Shown here: positions 1 through 9,977 of the stretch, one piece after another
How positions within the stretch are numbered: the first letter of the stretch is position 1
Layout of the letters: every line of letters starts with the position of its first letter
NCBI GenBank assembly: GCA_016700415.1
Contig: CP065018.1
Location: 1,928,001-1,992,000 of the forward strand
Source of the DNA: Flavobacteriales bacterium
GTDB lineage: Bacteria; Bacteroidota; Bacteroidia; Flavobacteriales_F; PHOS-HE28
Direction: 5' to 3'
Length of the DNA: 64,000 nucleotides
Translations under genes and position numbers: made by a program
Notes under the pieces: generated by a model
What the model was told of the DNA's origin: nothing
The model's input: only the letters and a program-made list of their open reading frames with translations
Databases searched by the model: none

Positions 1-960
1 GACCGTGACAAGCGCTGGGAGCGCATCAAAAAAGCCTACGACCTGTTGGTGCAAGGCCGGGGCGATCGTGCGCCGAGCGCCAGCTGGGCCATCGAAGCGA
101 GCTACGCAAAAGGCATCACCGACGAGTTCATCGAGCCGTGCGCGATCGTAGGCACGGACCAGCGGCCGTTGACGCACATCCACCCGGACGATGTGGTGAT
201 CTGCTTCAACTTCCGGACCGACAGGTGCCGTGAGATCACGGAAGCACTGACCCAACAGGCTTTCCCGGAACAGGACATGAGCCCCTTGCCGCTTCACTAT
301 GTGACCATGACCCAATATGACCACCGCTTCAAGGGGGTGAAGGTGCTCTTCAGAAAGGATGACCTGGCGATGACCCTGGGAGAAGTGGTCTCAAAGGCCG
401 GGGGTGCCCAGGTACGTCTAGCGGAGACCGAGAAGTATCCGCACGTCACGTTCTTTTTCAGCGGAGGGCGCGAGCAGCCTTTCATTGGTGAACGCCGGAC
501 CGTGGTGCCCTCGCCCAAGGTGGCCACCTATGACCTACAGCCTGAGATGAGCGCTGAAGGCGTGACCCAGGCCGCCGTGGCCGAAGTGAAGGCCGGCGAT
601 GCACGCCTGATGGTGTTGAATTTTGCCAACCCGGACATGGTGGGCCATACCGGCGTGTTCCCTGCGATCGTGAAAGCCGTTGAGACCGCCGATAGCTGTA
701 CCCAACGTGTGGTGGAGGCCGGTCGGGCCAAGGGCTGGTCCTTCGTCATCATCGCCGATCATGGCAATGCGGACAAGGCCGTGAACCCGGACGGGTCGCC
801 GAACACAGCGCACACGCTCAATCCGGTCCCTGTCTTCGTGCTCACCGACCGGACGGTCCAGGTACACGACGGCATCCTGGCCGATGTGGCGCCCACATTA
901 CTGGATCTGATGGAGATCGAGCAGCCCAAGGAAATGACCGGGCGGAGCTTGATCGGGTAG
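1..960 (+). CDS. gpmI: 2,3-bisphosphoglycerate-independent phosphoglycerate mutase, 5' end outside window
   Basis: Glycolytic enzyme that interconverts 3- and 2-phosphoglycerate in the cytoplasm with two Mn ions. The reading frame is already open at base 1 and begins with DRDKRWERIKKAYD, a hallmark of the middle of GpmI, so roughly the first 200 residues (including the catalytic serine) lie upstream. Visible motifs are VSKAGGAQVRLAETEKYPHV, the FFFSGGRE segment, the metal-binding IIADHGNAD and HTLNPVPV near the C-terminus. It stops with TAG at 958-960. The next gene converges on it, 65 bp away. Family assignment is firm; only the 5' truncation by the window edge limits the entry. Confidence 0.96.
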   Translation, partial: DRDKRWERIKKAYDLLVQGRGDRAPSASWAIEASYAKGITDEFIEPCAIVGTDQRPLTHIHPDDVVICFNFRTDRCREITEALTQQAFPEQDMSPLPLHYVTMTQYDHRFKGVKVLFRKDDLAMTLGEVVSKAGGAQVRLAETEKYPHVTFFFSGGREQPFIGERRTVVPSPKVATYDLQPEMSAEGVTQAAVAEVKAGDARLMVLNFANPDMVGHTGVFPAIVKAVETADSCTQRVVEAGRAKGWSFVIIADHGNADKAVNPDGSPNTAHTLNPVPVFVLTDRTVQVHDGILADVAPTLLDLMEIEQPKEMTGRSLIG

Positions 961-1025
961 AGCCTTCGTCCGATCAATTCCTCTGTTTTCAGCGGTTCCT
1001 TCAAAAGAGGCCCGGCAACGGAGGT

Positions 1026-2669
1026 CTACTTGCTCCCCAGCACTTGCAGGTGTCCGTGGTAATCCTTGTCCAATACGCGGATGGCATAAAAGTAGACGCC
1101 GTCGTTCAGGTCGGTCGCGGAGAAATTGTTCCGATAGTTGTGGGTGTTCAGCACTTGCTTGCCCCAGCGGTCCCAGATCTGCACCTGATTATCCCGTCCC
1201 TCTATGCCCTCCACCACGAACTTGTCATTGTGCCCATCTCCGTTCGGGGTGATCACATTGGGGATAATGACCTGACAGCCATCATCCACATGGATATCCA
1301 TACTTACGGTCTTGGGGCATTGATCGGTGGCTGACACCGTGTACGTACCGCTTTCCATGCCTGGCACATAGATGTGGTCGGAGTACAAGGCATCACCCCA
1401 TACCATGGATGTGCTTCCAAAACCACCGCTCACGCTGGCGTAAATGGGAACCGAATCCTGATCGCAGTGCAGCAGGACGGGTGATGGGCTATTGATCTCC
1501 ATGGGCGTGTAATCCAGAATCGCCAAGATCACGGAGTTGATGAGCGAATCACCACAAGCATTCACCATGAACACGTTCATGATGACGGTCTCCACGCCTT
1601 CGGTGATACCGTCCTCCATGGCTTCAAAAGGAAGCACGACCGAATCCTGACCGGCGGGTATGACCGCAGGGTTGGGCATTGGACCAAAATCCACGCCGGG
1701 CGTGGCGGTGCCGGTAAAGAAATAGTCAATGGTAAAAGTACTGTCCGTGCCGGCCGGGCGATAGATGGTGAAATGGCCGCCCAAGCATCCCTCCGCAGCT
1801 GTGCCATCCCCGTTGAGGGTGCTGGCGGTCAACGTTGGGAGCACATTGGACTGGAAGCTTCCGGCCTGAAGGAACACGGCGGAGTTATAACCGCTGTCGC
1901 CGGCATCCCCGATGGCCAGCTTGATGTGGTATGTCTCCCCACAGGTCACCCCTGCTTCGGCCCGCAGCACGGTGGTGAAACCGTTGAGGGCGATCGTGGT
2001 CCCATTGGCATTGCTAACATAATAGGCTTGGTTTGCCGGTGTGCAGCTCGCGTTCTCGGACCCGTGGATGTTGGCGATGCTCACCGGAAGAGCGGTCCCC
2101 GGGACCAAGGCGATGTTGACGGCATTGTCGGTGTACGGTCCAGTAATCCCGGGGCCGCTCAGGAAGAAGCCGAAGACATCATTAAAGTTAGGGCTGCAAT
2201 TGAAGTTGGGGTATTCTTCTGAACCGAAAACGTAGTTGAATTTCAGCGAATCGCCGCTGGGAATGAAATCGAATTCGAGCACGGCCTTATCATAGATGGT
2301 GTTGCCCGGGCTTGTGATCGCCAAGAGGTCCGGATCGGAGCCTGTGTCCAAAGGATCACTACCGAAATCGGAAGCCGGACCCGGTACGGAGGTGGCCAAC
2401 CCCGAAGAAAGGATCAAGCCTGCGTTCAACCCAAGGTTCGTTGAATTCCCGTTGGTGAATGAACCGGAGCCGTCCTGTGGCACGGTCACGGCCACACCGT
2501 TGTACGTGACATTGGAAATGACCACGCCCCCCCCTACCAAGACGTTCTGAACAAGCGCGGCCGGGGTCATGGCCGTGTTCACGTTCAGCTGTGCCATTGC
2601 CGGAACCACAGCAGTTCCGGCCAGGAATAGGACCAGGTCACGCATCATGAAGGATCGATCGAATGTCAT
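1026..2669 (-). CDS. choice-of-anchor L protein with T9SS type B sorting domain
   Basis: Predicted secreted cell-surface protein of 547 aa. A signal peptide ends near AMAQ (residue ~27). It is followed by a choice-of-anchor L domain (about 30-265; FNYVFGSEEYPNFNCSP, DVFGFFLSGPGI, KLAIGDAGDSGYNSAVF), then a Calx-beta-like stretch and a gliding-motility-associated C-terminal domain (about 460-547; NVITPNGDGHNDKF, WDRWGKQV, GVYFYAI) used by T9SS for export and anchoring. I chose the ATG at 2669 because it overlaps the stop of the upstream gene as ATGA; an alternative ATG is at 2648. It is a paralogue of the neighbouring 2666-5323 gene. The adhesive or structural role is inferred; no ligand can be read from sequence. 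Confidence 0.85.
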   Translation of the reverse strand: MTFDRSFMMRDLVLFLAGTAVVPAMAQLNVNTAMTPAALVQNVLVGGGVVISNVTYNGVAVTVPQDGSGSFTNGNSTNLGLNAGLILSSGLATSVPGPASDFGSDPLDTGSDPDLLAITSPGNTIYDKAVLEFDFIPSGDSLKFNYVFGSEEYPNFNCSPNFNDVFGFFLSGPGITGPYTDNAVNIALVPGTALPVSIANIHGSENASCTPANQAYYVSNANGTTIALNGFTTVLRAEAGVTCGETYHIKLAIGDAGDSGYNSAVFLQAGSFQSNVLPTLTASTLNGDGTAAEGCLGGHFTIYRPAGTDSTFTIDYFFTGTATPGVDFGPMPNPAVIPAGQDSVVLPFEAMEDGITEGVETVIMNVFMVNACGDSLINSVILAILDYTPMEINSPSPVLLHCDQDSVPIYASVSGGFGSTSMVWGDALYSDHIYVPGMESGTYTVSATDQCPKTVSMDIHVDDGCQVIIPNVITPNGDGHNDKFVVEGIEGRDNQVQIWDRWGKQVLNTHNYRNNFSATDLNDGVYFYAIRVLDKDYHGHLQVLGSK

Positions 2670-5323
2670 CTGCCGTTGGTACCGCGCACCAAGGTAACAT
2701 ATCCGTACTTCTCGTTGGCTTCGTAATAGTGGCCCTTTGCCCGGTATTTGTACACGTACACACCGGTTGTCGCATCCGTGCCCCCGTTGACCTTTCCGTC
2801 CCATGGTGTGTTGATGTCCTCAGTTTCGAACACCACATGGCCCCATCGGTCAAAGATGGTCATCTGGAATTCGCTTACCGAGGAGTATACCGGGAAGAAG
2901 ACATCATTGATCCCATCACCGTCCGGCGTGAAGGCATTTGGGAAGAAGAGCGTTCCCGGAGGCTTGATCAGCAGGCTGTCCACCGCTTTGCACCCTTCCT
3001 CGCTCACCGTGTGCAGGGTGACCCAGTGGTCCTCCAGGTCGGTGTAACTGTGGGTCACCGAGGTGGCCTTCACATGGGTGCCGTCCCCCAGGTCCCAGAT
3101 CATCACGGGCACGAAGTACGGGTAGGTGGAGGCTTGGAACAGCCAATCGTCCTGGCCTAGGTTAGAGATCAGGATCTGCGCCGTGGGGTGTTGAACGGTC
3201 ACGTTGGTGACCGCACTGATGAACTCCCCGCAACGATCGAACACGTCCACCGTGAAGGTGGCGTCCTGATCGCCGGTGTACTTCAGTTGGGGGTCGCTCC
3301 ATCCCCAGCCCTCCCAATCAATGGTATGCACTCCGGATCCGCCGGTGATATTGGCCCACAGGGTGATGGAATCCCCGGCACAAATGGTGCTGTCCGGGGT
3401 GAGGTCGACCAAGAACGGCGCATAGTGTGGGATGAAGGTGGTGAACAAGCTGTCCGCTACATAGCCGCACTGATCATGCACGCTCAGGGTGTATGAGGCA
3501 TTCGCGGGCACGCCCACCAACAGGGTGTCCGCCGTGCTCAAGACCGCGCCGGTGTCATTCGCCCAAGAGAAGCTGTACACCCCGTTGCCGCCGGTTACAT
3601 CCCGTGGGAACAGCAGAACCGAATCGCCGGTACAGAACACGGTGCTGTCCCAGGACAGGATCTGGATATCTGGTAAAGGTGCAGTGCTCACCAGCACGGA
3701 ATCAGAGGCCAAATGCAAGCAGCCGTCAATCGCGGTGACCACATACCAGATGGGATCGCTGGCAGGGACGTTGAGGGTCGTCCCGATCCCGGCCAATGTG
3801 CCGTTCTGGGTCCAGGCATAGTTGTAGGCCCCGTTGCCACCGACGGTATTTACCACGCTGATATCCGCGTTGCCTAGGCAAGGTATGGCGGTGTCCGGGC
3901 TAGCAGTGACGACTATCGGCGCATACGCCGGAATGAACACGGTTATGCTGTCCTGCACCGGCAACACACTGCACGTATCGGTCACCGTCACGTAAAAGGT
4001 CGTAGTGGTTTCCACGGAGACATTGATCGTCGGGGTGATCTCCCCGGTGTTCCAGAGATAGTGGTACTCACCTGCGCCGGCGGAAACCACCGGGCCGATG
4101 TCATAGGATTGGCCACAAGCGCCGTTCACATCATTGGTGACCACTTGCAAGGGAGGATATTGATCAATATAGAAAACGTAGTTGTTGACCACTTGGGTCC
4201 CGCTGCAAACGATGTTCTGGGTAATGTTGATCGTCAGCGTCTCGATACCGTCGGCATCATAGGGTACGGTAAGCGGAATAGTGATCACCGTGTCCCCGGG
4301 CTGGTAGATGAGCTGTGTGGGGATGGGCGGGTAGTAGTCCACCCCGGAGGTCGCCGTACCGCCGATCACGACATCCACGGTGTCCACGTTAGTGGTATCC
4401 CCCATCCGGAAGAAATTGAAGGGAATGATGCCGCAGCCCTCGAACATGGTGGTATCGTTCACGCCGATAATTACATTGCCGGTGGTCAGTGACGGCACGA
4501 TCTGACCGGTGCTCGTAAAGCTGCCCGCTTCCAGGAACACCCCGGAATCGAAACCCGAATCCCCTGCATCGCAAATAGCCAATTTGATGTGGTAGGACTG
4601 TCCGCATTGCACCTGCGCCCGTGCCTGCAGGATCGTGGTAAAACCATTATAAACCACCGTGGTACCGCTCTGGTTGTCCACATAGTATTGGGCATTGGCC
4701 GGAGCGCAGCTTGCATTCTGGTCCCCATGGATGTTCGCGATGCTGACGGGAAGTGTCGTTCCCGGCACCACCGCGATATTCATGGCATTGTTGGTAAAGG
4801 GCCCGGTAATTCCGGGACCGCTGATGAAGAACCCGAACACATCGTTGTACTGGGGCGAGCAGTTGAAGGAGGAATACTCCTCCGATCCGAACACGTAGTT
4901 GAATTTCACCGAATCGCCGGTGGGGATGAAGTCGAACTCCAACACGGCGCGGTCGTTGCTCTCCGGGAAGGTGGGGTTGAGCGCGGAAATGATGGACAAC
5001 AGGTCGGGATCGGACCCCGTGCCGTTGTCGTCGCTGGAAAAGTCGCTGGCGGGCGCGGCTATGCTGCTGGCGAGACCGGACGACAGGATGATCCCGGCAT
5101 CAAGGCCCAGATTGGAACTTACCGTGGTGAAGGAGCCACTACCGTCCTGCGCGGTGCCTACCGCGACCCCGTTGTAGGTGATGTTGCTCACGGACACACC
5201 TCCCCCCAGCAGGACATTCTGGACCAGCTGCGTCGGGGTCATGCTGGAACTCACGTTCAATTGGGCCTGCACTAGACCGAAGGACAGTGATAGGGCGGCG
5301 AAAAAGGCGGCACGTATGTTCAT
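2666..5323 (-). CDS. large choice-of-anchor L protein with Ig/PKD-like repeats and T9SS type B domain
   Basis: Predicted exported surface protein of 885 aa. The ATG at 5323 starts a clean signal peptide (MNIRAAFFAALSLSFGLVQA). The choice-of-anchor L domain covers about 25-265, with FNYVFGSEEYSSFNCSP and KLAICDAGDSGFDSGVF. A Calx-beta-like segment follows, then several approximately 85-residue Ig/SprB-like repeats of the kind 'GGNGVYSFSW', a PKD-like domain (WDLGDGTHV) and a type B sorting domain (FPNAFTPDGDGINDVF, IFDRWGHVVF). Its TGA overlaps the ATG of the downstream paralogue, so the pair is probably co-translated. The N-terminal halves of the two proteins are clearly duplicated, while the middle repeats occur only here. 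Function beyond export and surface display is unknown. Confidence 0.86.
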   Translation of the reverse strand: MNIRAAFFAALSLSFGLVQAQLNVSSSMTPTQLVQNVLLGGGVSVSNITYNGVAVGTAQDGSGSFTTVSSNLGLDAGIILSSGLASSIAAPASDFSSDDNGTGSDPDLLSIISALNPTFPESNDRAVLEFDFIPTGDSVKFNYVFGSEEYSSFNCSPQYNDVFGFFISGPGITGPFTNNAMNIAVVPGTTLPVSIANIHGDQNASCAPANAQYYVDNQSGTTVVYNGFTTILQARAQVQCGQSYHIKLAICDAGDSGFDSGVFLEAGSFTSTGQIVPSLTTGNVIIGVNDTTMFEGCGIIPFNFFRMGDTTNVDTVDVVIGGTATSGVDYYPPIPTQLIYQPGDTVITIPLTVPYDADGIETLTINITQNIVCSGTQVVNNYVFYIDQYPPLQVVTNDVNGACGQSYDIGPVVSAGAGEYHYLWNTGEITPTINVSVETTTTFYVTVTDTCSVLPVQDSITVFIPAYAPIVVTASPDTAIPCLGNADISVVNTVGGNGAYNYAWTQNGTLAGIGTTLNVPASDPIWYVVTAIDGCLHLASDSVLVSTAPLPDIQILSWDSTVFCTGDSVLLFPRDVTGGNGVYSFSWANDTGAVLSTADTLLVGVPANASYTLSVHDQCGYVADSLFTTFIPHYAPFLVDLTPDSTICAGDSITLWANITGGSGVHTIDWEGWGWSDPQLKYTGDQDATFTVDVFDRCGEFISAVTNVTVQHPTAQILISNLGQDDWLFQASTYPYFVPVMIWDLGDGTHVKATSVTHSYTDLEDHWVTLHTVSEEGCKAVDSLLIKPPGTLFFPNAFTPDGDGINDVFFPVYSSVSEFQMTIFDRWGHVVFETEDINTPWDGKVNGGTDATTGVYVYKYRAKGHYYEANEKYGYVTLVRGTNGR

Positions 5324-5447
5324 AGCTGGATGGTCGTGTTGGGCAAGATAAGGCTGCTTCCGTGATGACCCGAAAGCAGCCCCACCGGTTGCCTCAGTCC
5401 CGTTCCGGGGCAACATTTCTTCACGGAAAGGCCCAATAGCCGCCTCC

Positions 5448-5455
5448 TATCTTTG
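5448..5455 (+). promoter_or_regulatory. candidate Bacteroidetes -7 box for the M20 dipeptidase
   Basis: TATCTTTG matches the TAnnTTTG consensus recognised by the Bacteroidetes primary sigma factor and lies 27 bp before the ATG at 5483, in the 159-bp divergent space between the surface protein gene and the dipeptidase. No convincing -33 TTG element was found, so confidence is modest. Confidence 0.4.
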
Positions 5456-5482
5456 GCGCGATCATTAAAATCCATCAGCACT

Positions 5483-6853
5483 ATGGCATCCGTGGAAGAG
5501 CATATCGAGACCAACAAGGACCGATTCCTCAATGAACTCCTCGACCTGCTAAGGATACCGAGCGTGAGCGCCGACCCCAAGTACAAGGCCGACGTGGCCC
5601 GGTGTGCCGAGAAGGTGAAGACGCGCATGGAGGAGGCCGGGCTGGAGAAAGTGGAGGTCTGCCCCACCAAGGGCCACCCCATCGTCTATGGTGAAAAGAT
5701 CATCGACCCGGCCAAGCCCACCGTGCTGGTCTACGGCCATTATGATGTGCAACCGCCCGACCCGTTGGACCTGTGGGACAGCCCGCCCTTCGAGCCGGTG
5801 GTGAAGGACGGCGTGATCTACGCCCGCGGCAGCGCTGATGACAAGGGCCAGTTCTACATGCACGTGAAGGCGGTGGAGGCCATGGTAAAGACCGGCAACC
5901 TGCCCTGCAACGTGAAGATGATGATCGAGGGCGAGGAGGAGGTGGGATCGAGCAACCTCGGCACTTTCGTGAAGGAGAACAAGGAGAAATTGGCCGCGGA
6001 CGTGGTGTTGATCAGTGACACATCGATGATCGCCAACGACGTGCCCAGCATCAACACGGGCCTGCGTGGACTGGCCTACCTGGAAGTGGAAGTGGTCGGC
6101 CCGAACAGGGACCTGCACAGCGGCGTTTACGGCGGCGCGGTGGCCAATCCCATCCATGTGCTCTGCGAAATGATCGCCAGCCTGCACGATGAGGACCAAC
6201 GCATCAACATTCCGGGTTTTTATGAAGCGGTGCAGGAACTCAGCGACGCTGAGCGGAAGGAACTGGCCAAAGCGCCCTTCGACGAAAAGGAATACATGAA
6301 TGAACTTGGCGTGAAGGCGGTCCGCGGTGAGAAAGGCTACACCACGGCAGAGCGCTGCACCATACGGCCCACGCTGGACGTGAACGGCATCTGGGGCGGC
6401 TACATCGGTGAGGGCGCCAAGACCGTGCTCGCCTCCAAGGCCAGCGCCAAGATCAGTATGCGCTTGGTGCCAAACCAGAAGAGCGCCGCCATCACCAAGC
6501 TCTTCAGCGACCATTTCAAGAAGATCGCACCGCCCTACGTCACCGTCACCGTGAACCCCCACCACGGCGGCGAAGCGGCGGTAACGCCCACCGACAGCAT
6601 CGCTTACAAAGCGGCGAGCAAGGCCATGGAGGAGGCCTTTGGCAAAAAGCCGATCCCCACGCGCGGCGGCGGCAGCATCCCCATCGTGGCGCTCTTCGAG
6701 GAGGAACTGGGGCTGAAGACCATCCTCTTCGGCTTCGGCCTGGACAGCGACAACATCCACAGCCCGAACGAGCATTACGGTGTGTTCAACTACATGAAGG
6801 GCATTACCACCATTCCGAAGTTCTACCGGAATTTCGCGGAAATGAGCAAGTGA
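5483..6853 (+). CDS. M20 family dipeptidase / metallopeptidase
   Basis: Predicted cytoplasmic di-zinc peptidase of 456 aa acting on dipeptides or short peptides. Metal-site motifs typical of M20 are visible: YGHYDVQPPDP (His and Asp), GSADDKG (bridging Asp), EGEEEVGSSN (catalytic and metal Glu), ISDTSM (Asp) and SDNIHSPNE (His). The Gly-rich GGGSIPIV segment also fits the family. The ATG at 5483 (MASVEEHIE) starts where family members usually begin; a TTG ten codons upstream (5453) would overlap the candidate -7 box. It is transcribed alone, divergent from the surface protein genes. Exact substrate cannot be set; a carnosinase/PepV-like role is possible. Confidence 0.9.
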   Translation: MASVEEHIETNKDRFLNELLDLLRIPSVSADPKYKADVARCAEKVKTRMEEAGLEKVEVCPTKGHPIVYGEKIIDPAKPTVLVYGHYDVQPPDPLDLWDSPPFEPVVKDGVIYARGSADDKGQFYMHVKAVEAMVKTGNLPCNVKMMIEGEEEVGSSNLGTFVKENKEKLAADVVLISDTSMIANDVPSINTGLRGLAYLEVEVVGPNRDLHSGVYGGAVANPIHVLCEMIASLHDEDQRINIPGFYEAVQELSDAERKELAKAPFDEKEYMNELGVKAVRGEKGYTTAERCTIRPTLDVNGIWGGYIGEGAKTVLASKASAKISMRLVPNQKSAAITKLFSDHFKKIAPPYVTVTVNPHHGGEAAVTPTDSIAYKAASKAMEEAFGKKPIPTRGGGSIPIVALFEEELGLKTILFGFGLDSDNIHSPNEHYGVFNYMKGITTIPKFYRNFAEMSK

Positions 6854-6861
6854 AGGGAAGA

Positions 6862-6932
6862 GAAACCACAGAGACACCGAGGCACAGAGGCATTGGGTGA
6901 CTGATAGGCCGCTGAGGCGCAGAGACGCGGAG
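6862..6932. repeat. degenerate intergenic repeat (CCACAGAG...CACAGAGG type), two part-copies
   Basis: The 191-bp gap between the dipeptidase and the next gene contains two related part-copies: one around 6865-6890 (ccacagagacaccgaggcac followed by agagg) and one around 6913-6932 (ctgaggcgcagagacgcgga). The same motif recurs at 31770-31800 and, in reverse orientation, at about 30899-30935 and 38856-38893. All copies are intergenic. The rest of the gap is low-complexity (caact and tttcaagtt-like runs) with no gene that I can support. Confidence 0.5.
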
Positions 6933-7044
6933 AACTGTGATCAGTGATCGGACGGCGCCAACTGCTACTGCCAACTGCAACACTGTTGCTCTCGTTTCAG
7001 CTTTCAGGTTTCCACTTTCAAGTTCCGGCTCTCAAGTTTTCAAA

Positions 7045-7497
7045 ATGGCAAACCATCTTCTCGCCCTCCTCTCCATAGCTCTCCTCACCGGCTGCGTGCG
7101 TTACAGCGAAGTGGAGATCGTAGGCGTTCAGGATGTACAGGTCACCCGCTTTGATGCGACCGGCCTGTCGGCCACCGTCACCGTGGAGGTCAACAACCCG
7201 AACAATTACCGCATCTCGGTGACGGACCCCGACGTTGACCTGTACATCAATGATGTCGCCATGGGCAAGGCCACCTTGGACAGCATGGTCACATTGGACC
7301 CAGCTAGCACCCGTACCTATGTCCTCCCGCTGCATGCCGCCTTCACCAATGGGCAAGCTGGCATGCTCCCCCTGCTAATGACGGTCGCGCTCACCGGCTC
7401 CGTGAAGTTGGGCCTCAAAGGCACGGCCGTTGGCAAGGCAGGAATGCTGCGGAAGCGCTTTCCTGTCGAGGTGGAACAGCGGGTCGACTTTCGCTGA
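7045..7497 (+). CDS. LEA type 2 (WHy-like) lipoprotein
   Basis: Small predicted lipoprotein of 150 aa. The ATG at 7045 starts a lipoprotein signal (MANHLLALLSIALLTGC), and the Cys at residue 17 would be acylated. The rest is a single LEA-2-like beta-sandwich: 'TVTVEVNNPNNYRISVTDPD' is the typical core, followed by alternating polar/hydrophobic strands and a 'LLMTVALTGSVKLGLKG' stretch. Such proteins are envelope-associated in Bacteroidota, with no defined biochemical role. It converges on the minus-strand membrane protein 7 bp downstream. The possible longer N-terminus from 6937 lacks any signal sequence logic and was not used. Confidence 0.78.
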   Translation: MANHLLALLSIALLTGCVRYSEVEIVGVQDVQVTRFDATGLSATVTVEVNNPNNYRISVTDPDVDLYINDVAMGKATLDSMVTLDPASTRTYVLPLHAAFTNGQAGMLPLLMTVALTGSVKLGLKGTAVGKAGMLRKRFPVEVEQRVDFR

Positions 7498-7503
7498 TCG
7501 CGG

Positions 7504-8103
7504 TCACTTCAGTTCACCTCCAAGCGCGACTCGTTCCACGGAGGTGATCACCATGTACCCGAACATTCCTTCGGCAAGCCCATAGACAACGTCCCCATGG
7601 CCTGAGGTAGCCATTGCAACGCGGTCTTTTTCCGGATCGTTCCCGAAGTCGTCAGGCCAGGGCGAATGCGGCGGTAGCGCCCGGTGCTCCTGCCAGAACG
7701 CGTGCAGGTCGAAGCCCCGTCCGGCATGCACAAGCATTTTCTGTTCCGGGCCGTGAACAAAGAAGTTCAACATCAGGCAGCCACAAAAGAGCATCGGCCC
7801 TACAGCCAGCAGGTTCAGCCAGAACCAGTCCAAGCGGTCCATCCCGAAGCGCTTTACCACCCAGCGCCGTGGCAGGAGGTTGCCCGCAAAGGCGAAGAGG
7901 GCAAGCCAACGAAAAAGCTCGGTGAAGGAGATCAGCGTGCGCTGGCCGACGGTCCAGAACAGCACGATCAATGTGAGCACGCCCACGGCCATCATCGTCG
8001 ACGGCCATTGCGGCTCCGGCGGCCCGGCATCAACGGTACGTTGTTGACGAGCACGCGCGCCCGGCGGCCTCAATCGCCATCCTTCCCCGCTACTTTTATC
8101 CAT
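7504..8103 (-). CDS. hypothetical membrane protein
   Basis: Unrecognised protein of 199 aa. After a polar, Arg/Pro-rich N-terminus of about 35 residues, three hydrophobic segments follow (about 37-53 [16 protein letters not shown], 62-77 [16 protein letters not shown], 92-115 [20 protein letters not shown]). The C-terminal part is soluble and His/Asp-rich ([25 protein letters not shown]). It is divergent from the DUF255 gene with only 2 bp between start codons, so the two genes must share a promoter region that overlaps their 5' ends. No catalytic motif was seen. The coding call rests on the long open frame, membrane pattern and snug fit between neighbours. Confidence 0.6.
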   Translation of the reverse strand: MDKSSGEGWRLRPPGARARQQRTVDAGPPEPQWPSTMMAVGVLTLIVLFWTVGQRTLISFTELFRWLALFAFAGNLLPRRWVVKRFGMDRLDWFWLNLLAVGPMLFCGCLMLNFFVHGPEQKMLVHAGRGFDLHAFWQEHRALPPHSPWPDDFGNDPEKDRVAMATSGHGDVVYGLAEGMFGYMVITSVERVALGGELK

Positions 8104-8105
8104 TC

Positions 8106-9977
8106 ATGCGCATCCTGATACGGGCATCGCGCGCCCTACCGTTCTACTTATACCTGCTTCCGGGCTGCGGCACCGGGCAATCACCCGTGAAAGATACCAT
8201 GCACGCCCATACCAACCGGCTGATCCACGAGACCAGCCCCTACCTGCTTCAGCATGCGCACAATCCCGTGGACTGGTTCCCTTGGGGCGATGAGGCGTTC
8301 GCCAAGGCCAAGGCGGAGAACAAACCGGTACTGGTGAGCATCGGATACAGCAGTTGCCACTGGTGCCACGTGATGGAGCACGAGAGCTTCGAGGATGAAA
8401 GCGTTGCGAAACTGATGAATGACCGCTTCGTCTGCATCAAGGTGGACCGCGAGGAGCGCCCGGACATCGACCAGGTGTACATGGCCGCCGTGCAGCTGAT
8501 GACCGGCAAAGGCGGCTGGCCATTGAACTGCTTCACCCTGCCGGACGGACGGCCCATGTACGGCGGCACTTATTTCCCGAAAGAGCAATGGGCACAAGTG
8601 CTCGATCAGCTCGCCGACACGTGGAAGAGCGACCCTGAAAAAGTGAAGGAGTACGCCGAAAAGCTCCATGCCGGCGTGCAGCAGAGCGAGCTGGTGGCCT
8701 TGAACACGGCACCACCGGACTTCACGCGCAAGGACGCCGAAGACCTTGCGGCGGGGTTCGCCCAGCACTTTGACACCACCTGGGGCGGCCCGGACCGTGC
8801 GCCGAAATTCCCGCTGCCCAACAACTACGAGTTCCTCTTGCGCTACGCGATCACCACCGGCGACAAGGCCATCACCAAGCAAGTGCGCCTCACCTTGGAC
8901 AAAATGACCGAGGGCGGCATCTTCGACCAAGCGGGCGGCGGCTTTGCGCGCTACAGCACGGACGAACGCTGGAAGGCGCCGCACTTCGAGAAGATGCTGT
9001 ATGACAACGCGCAGCTCATTTCGCTATACAGCCATGCGTACCAAGCATTTCATGAAGAGGCCTACCGCGACATCGTGGAGCGCACCATCGCCTGGGCGGA
9101 GCGGGAGATGCGATCGCCGGACGGGGCGTTCTACAGCGCATTGGACGCGGATTCCGAAGGCGAGGAAGGGCGCTACTACGTATGGACGAAGGAGGAGCTG
9201 GCCACAGCGCTGGGCGATGACACGGACTTCGCCACGGACTACTACAACGTGGGCGGCGACGGGCTTTGGGAGCACGGCCGCAACATCCTGCTGCGCAATG
9301 AAAGCGACGCGGAATTCGCGGACCGGAAAGGGATGACCTTCGGGGAATTGCGTGCAACGGTGGAACGCGTGAACTCGAAGCTGCTGGCCGCACGGGAGAA
9401 GCGCGTGCATCCAGGGCTTGATGACAAGGCGCTCACCTCTTGGAACGCGATGATGGTGACCGGCCTCTGTGATGCCTACAATGCCTTCGGCGATAGCGCG
9501 CACCTTCAACAGGCCGAACAGACCATGCGCCTGCTGCTGAAGCAATGCCGTCGCGAGGACGGCGGGCTTTGGCACAGCTTCACCAAAGGCAAGGCCAGCA
9601 TCAACGGCTACTTGGAGGATTACAGCTTCACCATAGAAGCCTTGACAACGCTCTACCAGACCACCTTCGATGAAACATGGCTGAAGGAGGCGCACACCTT
9701 GGCGGAATACGCCATCGCGCACTTCCACGACGGCACGAGCGGCATGTTCTGGTTCACCAGCAACATCGACCCGCCATTGATCACGCGGCGCATGGAGGTG
9801 AACGACAATGTGATCCCCGCATCCAACTCCAGCATGGCCAAGGCGCTCTTCACCTTGGGGCACCTGTATGACGACCAGCGCATGCTCGCCACCAGCAAGC
9901 AACAACTGAACAACGTCCTGGATGCGATGGCGAGCTATCCCGGCGGCTATTCCAACTGGGCGCTGCTGTTGATGTAA
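8106..9977 (+). CDS. DUF255/thioredoxin-domain lipoprotein (YyaL/SPATA20 type), cut by an in-frame TAA
   Basis: Member of the DUF255-plus-glycan-epimerase-like family. The N-terminus has a lipoprotein-like signal (LLPGC, Cys ~21). The thioredoxin-like domain (about 32-190) carries [16 protein letters not shown] with its CxxC and the [20 protein letters not shown] segment. An (alpha/alpha)6 barrel follows ([44 protein letters not shown]). Family proteins are usually 670-700 aa; this one stops at 623 ([10 protein letters not shown] then TAA 9975-9977), and the missing tail continues in the same frame right after the stop (next entry). The function of the family is not settled. If the lipobox reading is wrong, the ATG at 8199 (MHAHTNRL) is the alternative start. 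Confidence 0.82.
   Translation: MRILIRASRALPFYLYLLPGCGTGQSPVKDTMHAHTNRLIHETSPYLLQHAHNPVDWFPWGDEAFAKAKAENKPVLVSIGYSSCHWCHVMEHESFEDESVAKLMNDRFVCIKVDREERPDIDQVYMAAVQLMTGKGGWPLNCFTLPDGRPMYGGTYFPKEQWAQVLDQLADTWKSDPEKVKEYAEKLHAGVQQSELVALNTAPPDFTRKDAEDLAAGFAQHFDTTWGGPDRAPKFPLPNNYEFLLRYAITTGDKAITKQVRLTLDKMTEGGIFDQAGGGFARYSTDERWKAPHFEKMLYDNAQLISLYSHAYQAFHEEAYRDIVERTIAWAEREMRSPDGAFYSALDADSEGEEGRYYVWTKEELATALGDDTDFATDYYNVGGDGLWEHGRNILLRNESDAEFADRKGMTFGELRATVERVNSKLLAAREKRVHPGLDDKALTSWNAMMVTGLCDAYNAFGDSAHLQQAEQTMRLLLKQCRREDGGLWHSFTKGKASINGYLEDYSFTIEALTTLYQTTFDETWLKEAHTLAEYAIAHFHDGTSGMFWFTSNIDPPLITRRMEVNDNVIPASNSSMAKALFTLGHLYDDQRMLATSKQQLNNVLDAMASYPGGYSNWALLLM

Noticed and set aside
961..1025. Bidirectional terminator between gpmI and the first surface protein gene
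   Set aside because: CCTCTGTTTT...AAAAGAGG forms only an interrupted AT-rich stem with a long loop and no T-tract after it; too weak to list as a feature.
5549..6877. 442-codon minus-strand frame over the M20 dipeptidase
   Set aside because: Composition (Val/His/Asp-rich, no motif) is that of an antisense shadow; the plus strand has all metal-site motifs of M20.
9975..9977. Programmed readthrough or recoding of TAA in the DUF255 gene
   Set aside because: TAA serves as a normal stop elsewhere in the window (for example at 22733-22735 and 9975 itself has no flanking stimulatory structure that I can see). A point mutation or base error is simpler.
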